A stretch of DNA of 64,000 nt. Source: Cudoniella acicularis. Taxonomy: Eukaryota; Ascomycota; Leotiomycetes; Helotiales; Helotiaceae. Location of the stretch: positions 1-64,000 of the forward strand of contig JAAMPI010000065.1 in the NCBI GenBank assembly GCA_013054445.1, read 5' to 3'. Numbering within the stretch: position 1 is the stretch's first letter; the number at the start of each line of letters is the position of its first letter. Below the pieces are notes generated by a model. That model saw nothing but the letters and a program-made list of their open reading frames with translations, searched no databases and was not told the origin of the DNA. Both the position numbers and the translations under genes were made by a program. Below, piece after piece: positions 46,650-57,291 of the stretch.

Positions 46650-48133
46650 ATGGCCCACAACCACGCCCACGACCACGCTAATCCCGACACGCAACCTCTT
46701 GCTAACGACTACGATGATGCCATTTCCGACTGTTCCAGTTCGACCGAGGAATCTCTTCGTAAGCCTCTAACCTCCTTCGACACCGAAGACGATACCTTGA
46801 ACAGCATCGAGGATGGTTACAATAGGAGGAGCAAGAGAAAATGGTGGTGGAATTGGAGCAAACGCATGGCCATCAGATCGAGGCGGAAACATTCCCAGGG
46901 GTCTCAAGAGTTGAATGATGCTCTACTGGCTGGGCTATACGAAAGGAGAAAACCGAACCGAAGTTGGTACAATTATTGTGTTTTTGGTGGCATAAGCGGT
47001 TTGAGCATTTTGTATGCCTCTTGCTATCTGTTATGGTTCTTACTAACGTCTGCAGAGCATTTCTTCTCTTCATCAACCTTGCCCTCGGTATTGGGACTCT
47101 CCTTTGGTCATCCAAGGTCGACACTGTGCTGGAAAATTGGGGGAGGCCAGGCTCAGGGACGGAGGATCTAGCATGGTACCCAACAGACTTCACACGAGAC
47201 ATACTTCCTATACCTTGTCATTCGCATAACGACTACTGGCGAAAAGTTCCTTTATTCTCGGCGCTGAGAGCAGGTTGCACAGGTGTGGAAGCCGACGTCT
47301 GGCTCTTCGACGAAGATTTATACGTTGGACACAATACCGCCTCCTTGACACGAAATCGAACCTTCGAATCACTCTATGTTAACCCGTTGGTAAAGATATT
47401 AAAGCAGCAGAATCTCAACGCCGATTTCTTTAATGGCACAAATCATGGGGTATTCGATGTCGATCCAAAGAAATCCCTTACCCTGCTGGTAGATATCAAG
47501 ACATCCGGCCCAGAAACCTGGCCATGGGTATTAAAACAACTTCAACCACTCCGCGACCGCGGGTGGCTTTCCTTTGTAGAAAACAACACACTACACACAC
47601 GTCCAATCACAGTAGTTGGAACAGGAAACACACCCTTCAACGCCTTAACAGTAAACACCACCTACCGCGACGCCTTCTTCGATGCCCCTCTCGATAGCAT
47701 GTGGGAACCACAGAAAGGCCACTCCCAACCATCGTCCGAACCAGCAGCAGGCGAAACCCTTGACGAAACCACGGCCCCCTCTCGCCCAGAAGACGAAGTA
47801 AATCCACACCCTCAACCTCTCCATAATGTAGGCCAAGGCCTCTCCGGCACCACCGCAACCTCAGAATTTAACTTCACAAATTCTTATTATGCAAGTGTTT
47901 CTTTTGGGCAAGCGGTCGGCAGGATTTGGAAAGGACGATTGAGCGGGAAACAATTGGGCATTATTAGAGGACAGATCAGGGGCGCGCATAAGAGGGGATT
48001 GAAAGCGAGGTATTGGGGTCTGCCGGGTTGGCCGCTGGGACTGAGGAATCATGTCTGGGATGTGCTTGTGAGGGAGGGTATGGATGTGCTGAATGTGGAT
48101 GATTTGAGGGGGGCGAGTCGTGTAGTTTGGTGA
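46650..48133 (+). CDS. AIM6: AIM6-like PLC-type phosphodiesterase, membrane anchored
   Basis: Exons 46650-47011 and 47056-48133 (intron 44 nt, GTATGC to CTGCAG with TACTAAC) encode 479 residues. An acidic His-rich N-terminus (MAHNHAHDHANPDTQPL) and a basic patch precede one membrane segment built across the splice junction (ending AFLLFINLALGIGTLLW). The luminal or matrix-side domain has PCHSHNDYWRKVPLFSALRA, GVEADVW, LYVGH, LLVDIKT and a C-terminal YWGLPGWP. This is the TIM-barrel phosphodiesterase layout of the altered-inheritance-of-mitochondria protein 6 family. A low-complexity Ser/Pro/Glu insert interrupts the second half. The reaction is unproven in the family. Confidence 0.85.
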
Positions 48134-49295
48134 GGCGTTTGCGTCCCAGGTTGTTAGAATGGGTCCAAGTCGAGAGTGTTGTGGAACAGCTTAGGCGGTA
48201 AACGACCTCCAGGTGGAAACAAGCAGGAAGAAAAGTTGGTGCTAAACACAGTTCGAACTCGATTGATTGATCGATTGTCATTTTTGCGCACATGCGAGGC
48301 GTTTTGGTTCCTTACGGGTGTACAGGATCTTCGGAGCATGCGTTGGGTGGCTAGATTTGCTTTGCTGGCATTACTTGTGTGCATCATTCCTGGTATTGGG
48401 GTTTTGGTGTTATGGTCTACATATAGCATTGACTGCGCGGAAGAGTAGAGAGAACGAACTGTACATACAAACATACACATATACACATACACATTGCGCG
48501 ACACGGATATTTCAACATATATGCATTTTTAGATGGTTACATAGAAGAAAAAAAGGAGGATCGATCAATAATGGCATAGAGCCAACCTTTTGTACTCGGT
48601 AGAGTTTTAAATCAAAAACTCTATTCGAGTTCCCTTTTTTTTTTACCCAGTCTTGAAGTTTCTCTTTGTGTCTCCTTTTCTTCTTCTTCGCTCTTCTCTT
48701 TCCTCACTCTATTGAATAGAATAGAGTGCGATACTGTACTCGATTTTTGATCCTCGAACTCCGAGCAGTTAAGGCTTTATTGGTATCGACTCTTGATTGT
48801 CTTCTTGAAATTTATTAGGTTTTGGTTTTGGTTTTTGTTTCGCTATAGTCATTTCTTTACAAAAGAGAGCTAAGCACTGATGCTATCTATGTGACAAGTG
48901 CTGTCAATTAGCAAGGTGCTGTGGATGAATTTATCACTAAAGCCTCTTAAGTAATCGTCAGACTCTGCTCTACTATAAGAACTCGTACTCAAATGCAACT
49001 TCGACTTACTAGTAATAGCAGTCCAATTACGGTTCTGTTTTGGTACTATATATTTTCAGTTCCTGTCTAGGCAGCAGACGCTCACGTGGCGATTGCCTTT
49101 ACGTGGATTGTCACGATTGGCTGTGAAACATCGTAACATAAGCCTTAAGTCGTTGTCGTCTTACCCTTCTCCTCTCTCATTCTATAATTTGATTTCAAAT
49201 CCTGACGTCTTCATTTTTTTTCTCGGGCAGAATAATTCGTTCTCGTGGTTTGCATGATATTCCAGTGACTCTGTTCTCACCATCATCCACCAGCC
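48134..49295. other. Intergenic: 3' flank of AIM6-like gene and promoter of HET gene
   Basis: Short overlapping ORFs (for example 48176-48448) have no recognisable domain and lie in the presumed 3' UTR. An AC/AT dinucleotide-rich stretch near 48465-48495 is a small simple repeat. Pyrimidine-rich sequence before 49296 fits a fungal promoter. Confidence 0.4.
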
Positions 49296-51104
49296 ATGTA
49301 CTCGCATGTTGACTCACAACAAAGAGAAATTCGCCTCGTCACTATCAAGGCTGGTTTACGGAACGATGGAATCCAATGTCATCTAACCCACGTCTCACTT
49401 GGCGACCTCCCAAACTTCGAGGCCTTATCATACGTCTGGGGCAGTCCAAAGAACCCCGTATCAATCCTCCTTGACTACCAACAATTTCGGGTTACGCAGA
49501 ACCTCGGACTCGCTCTTCAATATCTCCGCTCTGCTACGGAAGACAGGGTTATTTGGATTGATGCCATTTGCATCAATCAGAACGACCTAGACGAGCGTAG
49601 TGCCCAAGTTCAGTTGATGCGGGACATCTACCGCACAGCCCGTCGAGTCATCAGTTGGCTAGGCGAGGAAGACACACAAGGCCGCGCAGCTTCGGCCTCC
49701 TGGCTGGTTTCGGAGGCCGCACAAAATAACTTCTCACCGGATTGGATCAGTAAATCAATACTTGAAGAGGACAATGACAAATACATGCGACGTTGTTTTG
49801 CGTATCTTGGGCTCCATCTCCAGGGCGGAACTTGGGACTACTGGACCCGGACGTGGATTACACAGGAGATTGCGCTCGCTCAAGATGGCATCCTCCAGTG
49901 TGGCGATACCGTCATCCACTTCGATCCTCTCATGCAGCTTTGTAATGCCATTAACGACGTGTTCTGGCGCGGGAAAGATTTGCCTCTGACGGTCGTCGAA
50001 AAATGGGGGCTTGATAGCTTGAAAGCATTGATCAACGCCTTAGGGGTGTTTCGAGGTGACCACGAAATCTCGAACCCTCTCGCCCTCAATACGCCACTCC
50101 TTCACCTTCTCTGCAAAAACCACGAGAAGCTCGCAACCGACCCCCGTGACAAAGTATACGGTCTCCTGGGGCTCTCTGACCTCGCTTCCAGCCTTCATCC
50201 AGGCGTGCAAATCGACTACAGGCGGAGCGTTCGCGACGTGTACATGGGGGCCGTTCAGGCGATTGTTGATACGACTTCCAGACTTGAAGTATTGTGCGTC
50301 AGTTGCCCGGAAATCGTGGACGGCCATCTGAAGAAAATCGCGGGAACCCGCAGAGCAGATCTACCGACTTGGACTGCTGACTGGAGTCAGTGGACCGGGC
50401 CACTAATCCAGGACGACATCATGAACAAGTCTCTTCGCGGCGCGGCGATGGATAGCCCGGCCTCTGTCGGCTTCCAGCTGGACGAAGGCATCATGTGCGT
50501 CACCGGATTCTGCGTTGGTACAGTATCTAGGTATGGTGTCAGAAACCCCACTCGAAATCAAATCGGGAGCCATGGCCCCGAATTCTTTGACGAGGTGTAC
50601 GGCATCGTCGCTTCCTGGCACAAAATCTTAACAGAGGTTCCTGGTTATACACGGGAACTAGATCCATTGTTCTTCCAGACACTCGAACTCGGCGCCAATA
50701 CTCGTGATATCTACATAGAAGACCTGTCCGTGCCGTCCACAATAGATGAGACAATAGGAGGAAGTAATGTCGAGCACCGTATGTTTATCAGAGAATCTGT
50801 TTTGGAGCATATACAAATGTTATGCGAAGAGAAAGTTTTCTTTCTCATTCAGAGTATTGCTCCTCCTGGCCCTTCCACCAGTCTAGATAAATGCCTGTTG
50901 ACGGCAGTTGCGCTGTCTGGAATGAAGGAAGGAGATTTGGTCTGTGTACTGTTGGGATGCCCCCTCCCTGTTATACTTCGACCGCTGGGCAGTAACCGCT
51001 ATGCTTTTGTGAATCCAGCTTATGTGCATAACCTGATGAATGGGGAGGCTATGGCACGCCTGGAAGACGGAGACTATGAGCTAAAGTCATTTAAACTTCA
51101 GTAA
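49296..51104 (+). CDS. Heterokaryon-incompatibility (HET) domain protein
   Basis: A single exon of 602 residues. The HET domain fills about residues 40-190 with its three classic blocks: FEALSYVWGSP, LGLALQYLRSATEDRVIWID followed by AICINQND, and ERSAQVQLMRDIYRTARRVI followed by SWLGEE. Proteins with this domain trigger cell death or growth arrest on recognition of non-self in filamentous ascomycetes, and many genes of the family have no assigned role. The C-terminal two thirds (DPRDKVYGLLGLS, then variable sequence) is the usual poorly conserved extension. No NACHT or WD40 repeats are fused. The gene is intact with normal codon use. Its specific partner is unknown. Confidence 0.9.
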   Translation: MYSHVDSQQREIRLVTIKAGLRNDGIQCHLTHVSLGDLPNFEALSYVWGSPKNPVSILLDYQQFRVTQNLGLALQYLRSATEDRVIWIDAICINQNDLDERSAQVQLMRDIYRTARRVISWLGEEDTQGRAASASWLVSEAAQNNFSPDWISKSILEEDNDKYMRRCFAYLGLHLQGGTWDYWTRTWITQEIALAQDGILQCGDTVIHFDPLMQLCNAINDVFWRGKDLPLTVVEKWGLDSLKALINALGVFRGDHEISNPLALNTPLLHLLCKNHEKLATDPRDKVYGLLGLSDLASSLHPGVQIDYRRSVRDVYMGAVQAIVDTTSRLEVLCVSCPEIVDGHLKKIAGTRRADLPTWTADWSQWTGPLIQDDIMNKSLRGAAMDSPASVGFQLDEGIMCVTGFCVGTVSRYGVRNPTRNQIGSHGPEFFDEVYGIVASWHKILTEVPGYTRELDPLFFQTLELGANTRDIYIEDLSVPSTIDETIGGSNVEHRMFIRESVLEHIQMLCEEKVFFLIQSIAPPGPSTSLDKCLLTAVALSGMKEGDLVCVLLGCPLPVILRPLGSNRYAFVNPAYVHNLMNGEAMARLEDGDYELKSFKLQ

Positions 51105-52613
51105 CTTAAGTAGTAAAAGTACCGGTATCTCATTATTTGGCTTTAAAAATAATATACAATTTTTATAGGGCTTTCATTTTACTGTTAAATATACGTTTTA
51201 AACTTTAATATGCCGAGTTTTAATATACGGAGAAGATAATGTTATAAGAAAACTCGGGAATTAATAACGCTGTCTAAAGTGACTGACCCACATATGATAT
51301 CTTAGAGCGTTCTCTGTTTTCTTAGCCAATTCTATCTATTGACTCCCCAGGACTCCCTTTATAGTTATCACCATTTTCCGCGGTGGGAAACAAATGCTTA
51401 ACTAAGCAATGAATATGGAGTTAACTACTTGATGATGTGAAGTTCACTACTTTAAATTGCTTATTTTCAAAAGTGACTGACTTCAAGTTTCTCGTTTTAT
51501 TACTTCTGAGTTTAGAAAAATCTAAAACTCAGATGCCGAAGTTCCAGGATTTTGGAGGCCTAAGGAAGAGGAACTGGAAACAGAACTGTCTAATTTCTTC
51601 TTCTGTGGAATCGGCGGGCATGAAAAGGTCACCGCCAGCATGCATGAATTTAAATGTGGAGTTGCTCATTTCAATCATAAAGGCTTATTCTCCAGAATTT
51701 TTAATGTGGTCCCTGGAAGTTGGATGTTCTACGACAATGCTGGGAACTATGATATAGAAGTGTTGTCGAGCAGGATACTGCTGTCAATTTATCAAGACAT
51801 ATCTTTTAAGATTGATAGCTCCTGAGTCCTAGTTAATTAGCCAGCTAGAGATCGCGTCTCTAGAGATTGGATTAAGACAACTGTACGAACACTTGGCGTG
51901 TTCAAACGCCTGATCTGTCTTTTGACTTTCCACATTGCTTTCCCTCCAGTATCTTTGTTGAGGACTAGTTGACTTCGTCCACTTGACGAATGGATAGGCT
52001 TTTATAATTCGAGATGTCAATTGGCAGTTTTCGTGAGTTGAGGGCTAGCATTACCGCGTTAGTCAGTAGCATTCGACCGCTGAAGATAACCCCTGAAGAT
52101 AACCTCTTTCAACCATCACCGTATCACGACCCCAACGGCTGCCTTGCTGCTTTGACCTTGGAGCTGCACCAACGAGATGCCATCACATTTAAGACCCACA
52201 GCCAAAGCACCTCAAATCGATAGTTGCACGAGCATTTACCAGTGATTGGATGAAAACAAGCTTTCGCGATGTGATTTGGCAGGCAGCAGTACCCTGCATC
52301 GCAGCTGGGCTGCTTGCCGCCTGATCTAACACCCGATTTTACACCGACTTTTAACAAAATCAATAAATATGGATACGAATTGCATCTGCTGCCTTCATTC
52401 TTGCTATTTGTTCTAAAACTTGAAAGAACTGAGTGAGTCATTGTGAGGTCCAAAATTATCATCAGACTAGCACATATAACCTGGCGGGGTTCAAGTAACT
52501 CCAATCCTTCTTGATCAAAGAAATTAGTCCGATCGATTTTACACAAGAACCATACCCAGTGCGGTTCACTATTTCAATTGACTAGTCGCAAGACTTTTTC
52601 TTCACCTCGAATC
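51105..52613. other. Intergenic between HET and rvt genes
   Basis: The first 300 bp are AT-rich. Several short ORFs occur on both strands (for example 51437-51757 and the minus-strand 52546-52124), none with recognisable domains. I see no RNA gene or mobile element. Confidence 0.4.
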
Positions 52614-55298
52614 ATGGCTCCTCCGACTTCCGGCCTTTCTCGAACTCTCCAATCCCTTACTCTCACCAAGATACGCGAGATCGAAAAGCAGCGAAAGAAA
52701 TATGAAGATCGTAAGCAAGAAATCCTCACCATCGCCAGCAGCAAGGCAGGAGATCAACGCGAACTCGTTGCTCATCTTCTTTCTGGGGTAAAAGAAATAA
52801 TCCCTGGTGCTGCCACAGATCCTAGCCTCTCAAACATTCGACGTTGGCTGGATCAGTCTCGCTTTGATGCCTCAATTCCACCCGAAATGCTGCAGTCTTT
52901 CGAAAAGCAGTTGCGTGCAAAGTTTGAAACCCAGAGCCGCAAACTCAGCCTAGCGGATCTATATTCTCATTTGATGACGGAGTGGATGAATCCACCTACT
53001 TCCACTTCGAAGAATCAGTCACATGACGATGACGGGTCAGAAGATTCATTCGAGGTTCTCGAGCGGCAAAAGGAGCGACTTCAAGAGCTCTGTGACAAGT
53101 TCGAATCTGTGGTGTTCGAGCCACTTGAAACTGATGAAGTTGAAATCCACAAGTACATCTCAGGTCTTTTTGCTGGAGAGGAAGACATCAAGGCCCTCAA
53201 TTGTCTTCGAGAGAAAATCAGAAGCACTGGGAAATCTATGCTCGCGGAAACAGTGCCTTTCGACAAAGAGTCGCTTATCTGGTGTATCAAAGGACTTCTG
53301 GCTGAGGATCTGCTCAGTGAGGAGAAGCAAAATGTCTTGCAAGATTTTCTGAAGAACGAGTTGGTGCTCGGAGAAATCACTGATGTGCTGAACATGAGAT
53401 TCGCAGATTTGAAGAGCTGGGCTTGGGAAGCTGAGGGAGGAATACCGGTCATGCCTCGGCAGCAGCTGAATGGAAAATACCGCATTTGGATGGACGAAGA
53501 TGTTCTGCAAGCCATCTTCATCCACTACATTGGTATTCAGTGGTGTGTTGCTCTCAAAAGTGCGCTGACCCAGATGGTGCAATCTACACCGACCTGGAAA
53601 TGGGATCAAGGCGAGCACATGCCCCAGGAGGAACGCACGAGACGCGCGTACTATCTTCCGAGAACATCGATAAACAGAAGTTTCGACGTAAATAAAGATC
53701 GGTTCAGCCAATATATCAACACTTTCCTCTTATCCCAGCTGCCAGGCACTCACGAGTCTTTGTATACCGGTATAGGATACGACAACGACAGCACGGAAGA
53801 TGCAACTGGCACTCCCGTGAAAGGTTCCAGTATCAAGCAACAACTTCTTCGAAAGCTGGCGACTGAGGTTCTCCTCCACCAGTCCCTTCACGGTGAGGTC
53901 GCGGTTGTGCAATCGGATCTTCAATGGTATGCCACTGGCCTCTCGCACACCACCATCTTTGCCATTATGAAATTCGTTGGCTTTTCCGAAGATTGGATCG
54001 CTTTTTTCAAGAAGTTCCTTGAAGCTCCTCTCAACATGGCACCTTCATCTGCAGATGGTACATCTACTGGCAAGCCGCGCATTCGAAAAAGAGGTGTGCC
54101 AATGGCCCATGCTCCTGAGAAATTACTTGGTGAGCTTGTGCTTTTTATCATGGATCATGCCGTCAACAAAGAATCCGGAATGCTTCTTTATCGACTCCAT
54201 GATGATCTTTGGCTGTGTGGCAAGCCGTCCCAGTGTGCCCAGGCTTGGAAAGCAATGGAAAAATTCACGAAAGTAACTGGTCTCGAGTTCAATTTGAACA
54301 AGACTGGATTTGTTTATCTCAGTGGGGTTGAGAGGGGGAGAGATGAGAACATTGTCAAAACCCTCCCCACCGGCCCAGTCACTGTTGGCTTTTTGACGCT
54401 CGACCCTGCCACTAGCAGTTGGATTATTGATCAAAAGCAAGTTGATGCACATGTAACACAACTGCAAAAGCAACTTGATGGTTGCGACAGCGTTCTGTCC
54501 TGGATCCAGACCTGGAACAGCTGCATCGGCCGCTTTTTCAGTCATACCTTCGGTGAGCCCGCATTCTGCTTCGGTCGCCAACATGTCGATAGCACCCTCG
54601 AAACATACGAACGCATGCAACGAATTCTCTTTAATGGGAAGGATGGCAGAGGCAAAAACGTAACCGAACACCTGAAAACCATGATCGCAACCCGCTTTGG
54701 CGTAACCGACATCCCTGATGCATTCCTCTACTTACCAGAACAACTCGGCGGCCTCGGGCTTCGCAACCCCTTTGTGCCGTTCTTCCTCATTCGAGAGGAA
54801 CTGACCAAAGACCCCAAAGAAGTTATGAAGAAGTTCCTTGAGGACGAGAAAGAGGAATATGCCAAGGCGAAGAAAGAGTTTGAGCAGATGGATCAGCAGA
54901 CCCGACGACGTCGCTTCAACGATTTGTATTCGAATGGCTTTTCCAAGAGAACTCCTCAGATTGACGAGAGGGATACCTTCATGAGCATGGAGGCCTACAC
55001 CCAGTGGCGGGAATCCGCAAGCGAGAGTTTGCAGCGGGTGTATGCTGAACTATTGTCCACGCCATTTGATGAGGCGTTGTGGACTCCAGGGGATGTAACT
55101 CAACAACTCAGACATCTGCAGTGGGAATTGCCGGAGTTGAAAAGATTGAGTTCTGAGAAGAGGTGGATTGTGGGGTTGCATGCTGCGGAAGTGTTTGAAA
55201 AATGTGGTGGTTTGAGTATGGTTGAGAAGAGCTTCTTGCCGTTGGGTGTGTTGACCATGATGAGGCAGAAGAAGGTTACTTGGCAGATGGTTTTGTAA
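52614..55298 (+). CDS. rvt: Domesticated reverse-transcriptase-related gene (rvt family)
   Basis: A single exon; I take ATG 52614 (MAPPTSGLSRTLQSL), giving 894 residues. An in-frame ATG lies 36 nt upstream. The N-terminal 300 residues are helical and charged, partly coiled coil. The RT core follows: NGKYRIWMDEDVLQAIFIHY, motif A VVQSDLQWYATGLSHTTIFA, motif B KRGVPMAHAPEKLLGELV, motif C LLYRLHDDLWLCG with D530 and D531, then FTKVTGLEFNLNKTG and VGFLTLDP. The C-terminal part has SWIQTWNSCIGRFF and LPEQLGGLGLRNPF. This is the conserved single-copy fungal rvt family described by Gladyshev and Arkhipova, a cellular RT not linked to a transposon. There is no endonuclease, integrase or repeat around it. 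Catalytic aspartates look intact. Its biological role is unsettled. Confidence 0.85.
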   Translation: MAPPTSGLSRTLQSLTLTKIREIEKQRKKYEDRKQEILTIASSKAGDQRELVAHLLSGVKEIIPGAATDPSLSNIRRWLDQSRFDASIPPEMLQSFEKQLRAKFETQSRKLSLADLYSHLMTEWMNPPTSTSKNQSHDDDGSEDSFEVLERQKERLQELCDKFESVVFEPLETDEVEIHKYISGLFAGEEDIKALNCLREKIRSTGKSMLAETVPFDKESLIWCIKGLLAEDLLSEEKQNVLQDFLKNELVLGEITDVLNMRFADLKSWAWEAEGGIPVMPRQQLNGKYRIWMDEDVLQAIFIHYIGIQWCVALKSALTQMVQSTPTWKWDQGEHMPQEERTRRAYYLPRTSINRSFDVNKDRFSQYINTFLLSQLPGTHESLYTGIGYDNDSTEDATGTPVKGSSIKQQLLRKLATEVLLHQSLHGEVAVVQSDLQWYATGLSHTTIFAIMKFVGFSEDWIAFFKKFLEAPLNMAPSSADGTSTGKPRIRKRGVPMAHAPEKLLGELVLFIMDHAVNKESGMLLYRLHDDLWLCGKPSQCAQAWKAMEKFTKVTGLEFNLNKTGFVYLSGVERGRDENIVKTLPTGPVTVGFLTLDPATSSWIIDQKQVDAHVTQLQKQLDGCDSVLSWIQTWNSCIGRFFSHTFGEPAFCFGRQHVDSTLETYERMQRILFNGKDGRGKNVTEHLKTMIATRFGVTDIPDAFLYLPEQLGGLGLRNPFVPFFLIREELTKDPKEVMKKFLEDEKEEYAKAKKEFEQMDQQTRRRRFNDLYSNGFSKRTPQIDERDTFMSMEAYTQWRESASESLQRVYAELLSTPFDEALWTPGDVTQQLRHLQWELPELKRLSSEKRWIVGLHAAEVFEKCGGLSMVEKSFLPLGVLTMMRQKKVTWQMVL

Positions 55299-57291
55299 GG
55301 TCTTGAACTAGATCGCGTTCTACATTGAGCTCAATCGAAGAACCTAACTTTCGAAGTATGCCTGTCCAGGGTGCAGCAGGCGGCCTACTGACGATAATCA
55401 AAGCATATAAGAATGAAAGAAGTTGTTGAAGAATTCAGAAAAACCAGCTATTGATTGCATGGGACATATTTTGTGCGGATTACTATCAAAAGGTATGTGA
55501 TGCTCCATTACTTACGAGCTGGAGCTGATGCGTGAGTCGGCGATCACGTGCCCACCCCCCTTTTCGATTAGGCGATGATACCATTCCGGGGGCGTTTGAT
55601 CGCCAACTCATCAAGGCACAAAAAGAAGCATAAAGTATTTTCTAGGCAAGTGGCCGATGAAAAATGCCGTCGTCGCTTTCAGATGTTCTCTCTTAGTGGT
55701 GGAAAAATAGATCGAGGTTCATGTAACCCCAAAAGTAAGAATTAACTTGAAGCTTATACTTGGTACTACTTGAACTTATAGTTATCCATCGCCCGATTAA
55801 CTCTGTATCGTGCACTCATCTTCGGCCCTTTTAGCTTTGGAAGCCTTCTTACCGGTAAATCTCTAACGAGCGGGGATGCCGATGCCGATGACGCTGCATG
55901 CTGCCAGCACTGCGCCACCCCAAGAAAAAAGAGACCTTCTTCTTTTGTCCTCCCTTCGTATTTGCTATTTTGCGCACACACCGGAATCGCCTCAAAGCTT
56001 ATTCTTTATCGATTGATTAATCTACATCCCTAGACTTCCCAACTATCAGTATTCACGAAATAATTATGTGAACTGACCTTGAGTGCTGTTCTAATCAAAG
56101 TCAAATACCATTGGCAGTCAGATTACGGAGCCTTGACGGCCGTAATCAGATCGGTCGCGATTCCTCGCATACGCCACATTTTCCTGCCGATAAGAGGCAC
56201 ACATAAGTCACCGGTAGCCAGCCTTGTATTGCCGGAGCATTTCCTCGATTGACTCCAGGGTTCTTACCGCTTTCGTCTCATTGACGAGACGGCCCGTTAT
56301 CTTTCCGTCCATTCCTTTGAAAGGCTTCTGGGGATTGCCTGTCGATACACATGCTCCTTCTTCAGAACTTGAGATGAACTCATTATACATGTACAAGCGC
56401 ATGGCTTTTTGACATCAAGCGGATTTCGGATTCTGAATCGATCGTTTTTTAATTTTCCTATGATTAAATAATGCGGTATTCATGGTTGATACCTGGAGCA
56501 CTTACATCATCCCTCATTAATTGTAAGTATAGATATCTTCTCATTGAACAATGATTGAAGAAGTTATCGCAAGTACAAGTCCTGCATCAGATTAAAGGTT
56601 GCCACACGAATATTTCTTATAAAAAACATCTCCACCGGATAATAACTATGTATAGAAGAACAAGACACATTTGCAAATTCTTATTGGTGCCGGTTTATGA
56701 TTTACGGTATCATTTTAAGTTCACTTGCATTCGCCAGTTCGTAAAACGCTATAAATAGTGAAAACAATACGACTCAGTCAGGAAGTTACACAAGAAATAA
56801 GACACTTACACCTTCCGAATAAAAAGAGTATATTTTAATTGGTGGGAAGTGAGCCAGTACTCGACAAGAATGGCCAAGCTTACCACACTTGAATGTTTCC
56901 ACGAGGCACGGCCCACGGGTCATGCACAACAGCTGCAACCTTTAAGTGTTGCAGCAAATCATCGTCTCGACAGCGGCTCACGTTCCCTGGTTGCTGTGCC
57001 TCTTCCTTCGCCATGTCAATCTTTAACAACCAATTGGGAATCTCTGGCTAAAGTGCTTGGTGGCCCTCTTTGTTTTACCCGATGCAAGCAATCTGGTCTA
57101 AAACTACGAGGTTCCGCAACTGGCTACTTTGCGGGCTGTCTTGAACGTCAGATTGCGCTTCCTCCGGATTGACCTGACTTTGGGCCCCATCGACTCCATG
57201 TTCTACAATGTCGACGACTTAAGAAACGATATCTTTCTTTGACGACCAACCCTTGAGGGCGTCGTGATTATATACTTCGAAAGCTATAATC
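55299..57291. other. Intergenic between rvt and rhodopsin-like gene
   Basis: A minus-strand ORF of 64 codons (56402-56208, MRLYMYNEFISSSEEG, then KGMDGKITGRLVNETKAVRT) reads like protein. A shift of frame just after its stop continues as MWRMRGIATDLITAVKAP. The gap that would have to be spliced is only 28 nt, too short for a normal intron, so this is a doubtful small gene or relic. The remainder holds only chance ORFs. Confidence 0.3.

Noticed and set aside
48176..48602. Overlapping 90- and 111-codon plus-strand ORFs after AIM6
   Set aside because: They lie in the presumed 3' UTR, overlap each other in different frames and have no recognisable sequence. One hydrophobic stretch is not enough.
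53081..54671. Antisense ORFs of 146-183 codons inside rvt
   Set aside because: They are shadows of the conserved plus-strand RT frame.
56180..56210. 28-nt intron that would extend the 56.4-kb minus-strand ORF
   Set aside because: It is too short for the spliceosome in this group. Introns found elsewhere in the window are 44 nt or longer.
56849..57172. 107-codon plus-strand ORF before the rhodopsin-like gene
   Set aside because: Composition is unremarkable, there is no domain, and it lies in promoter territory.
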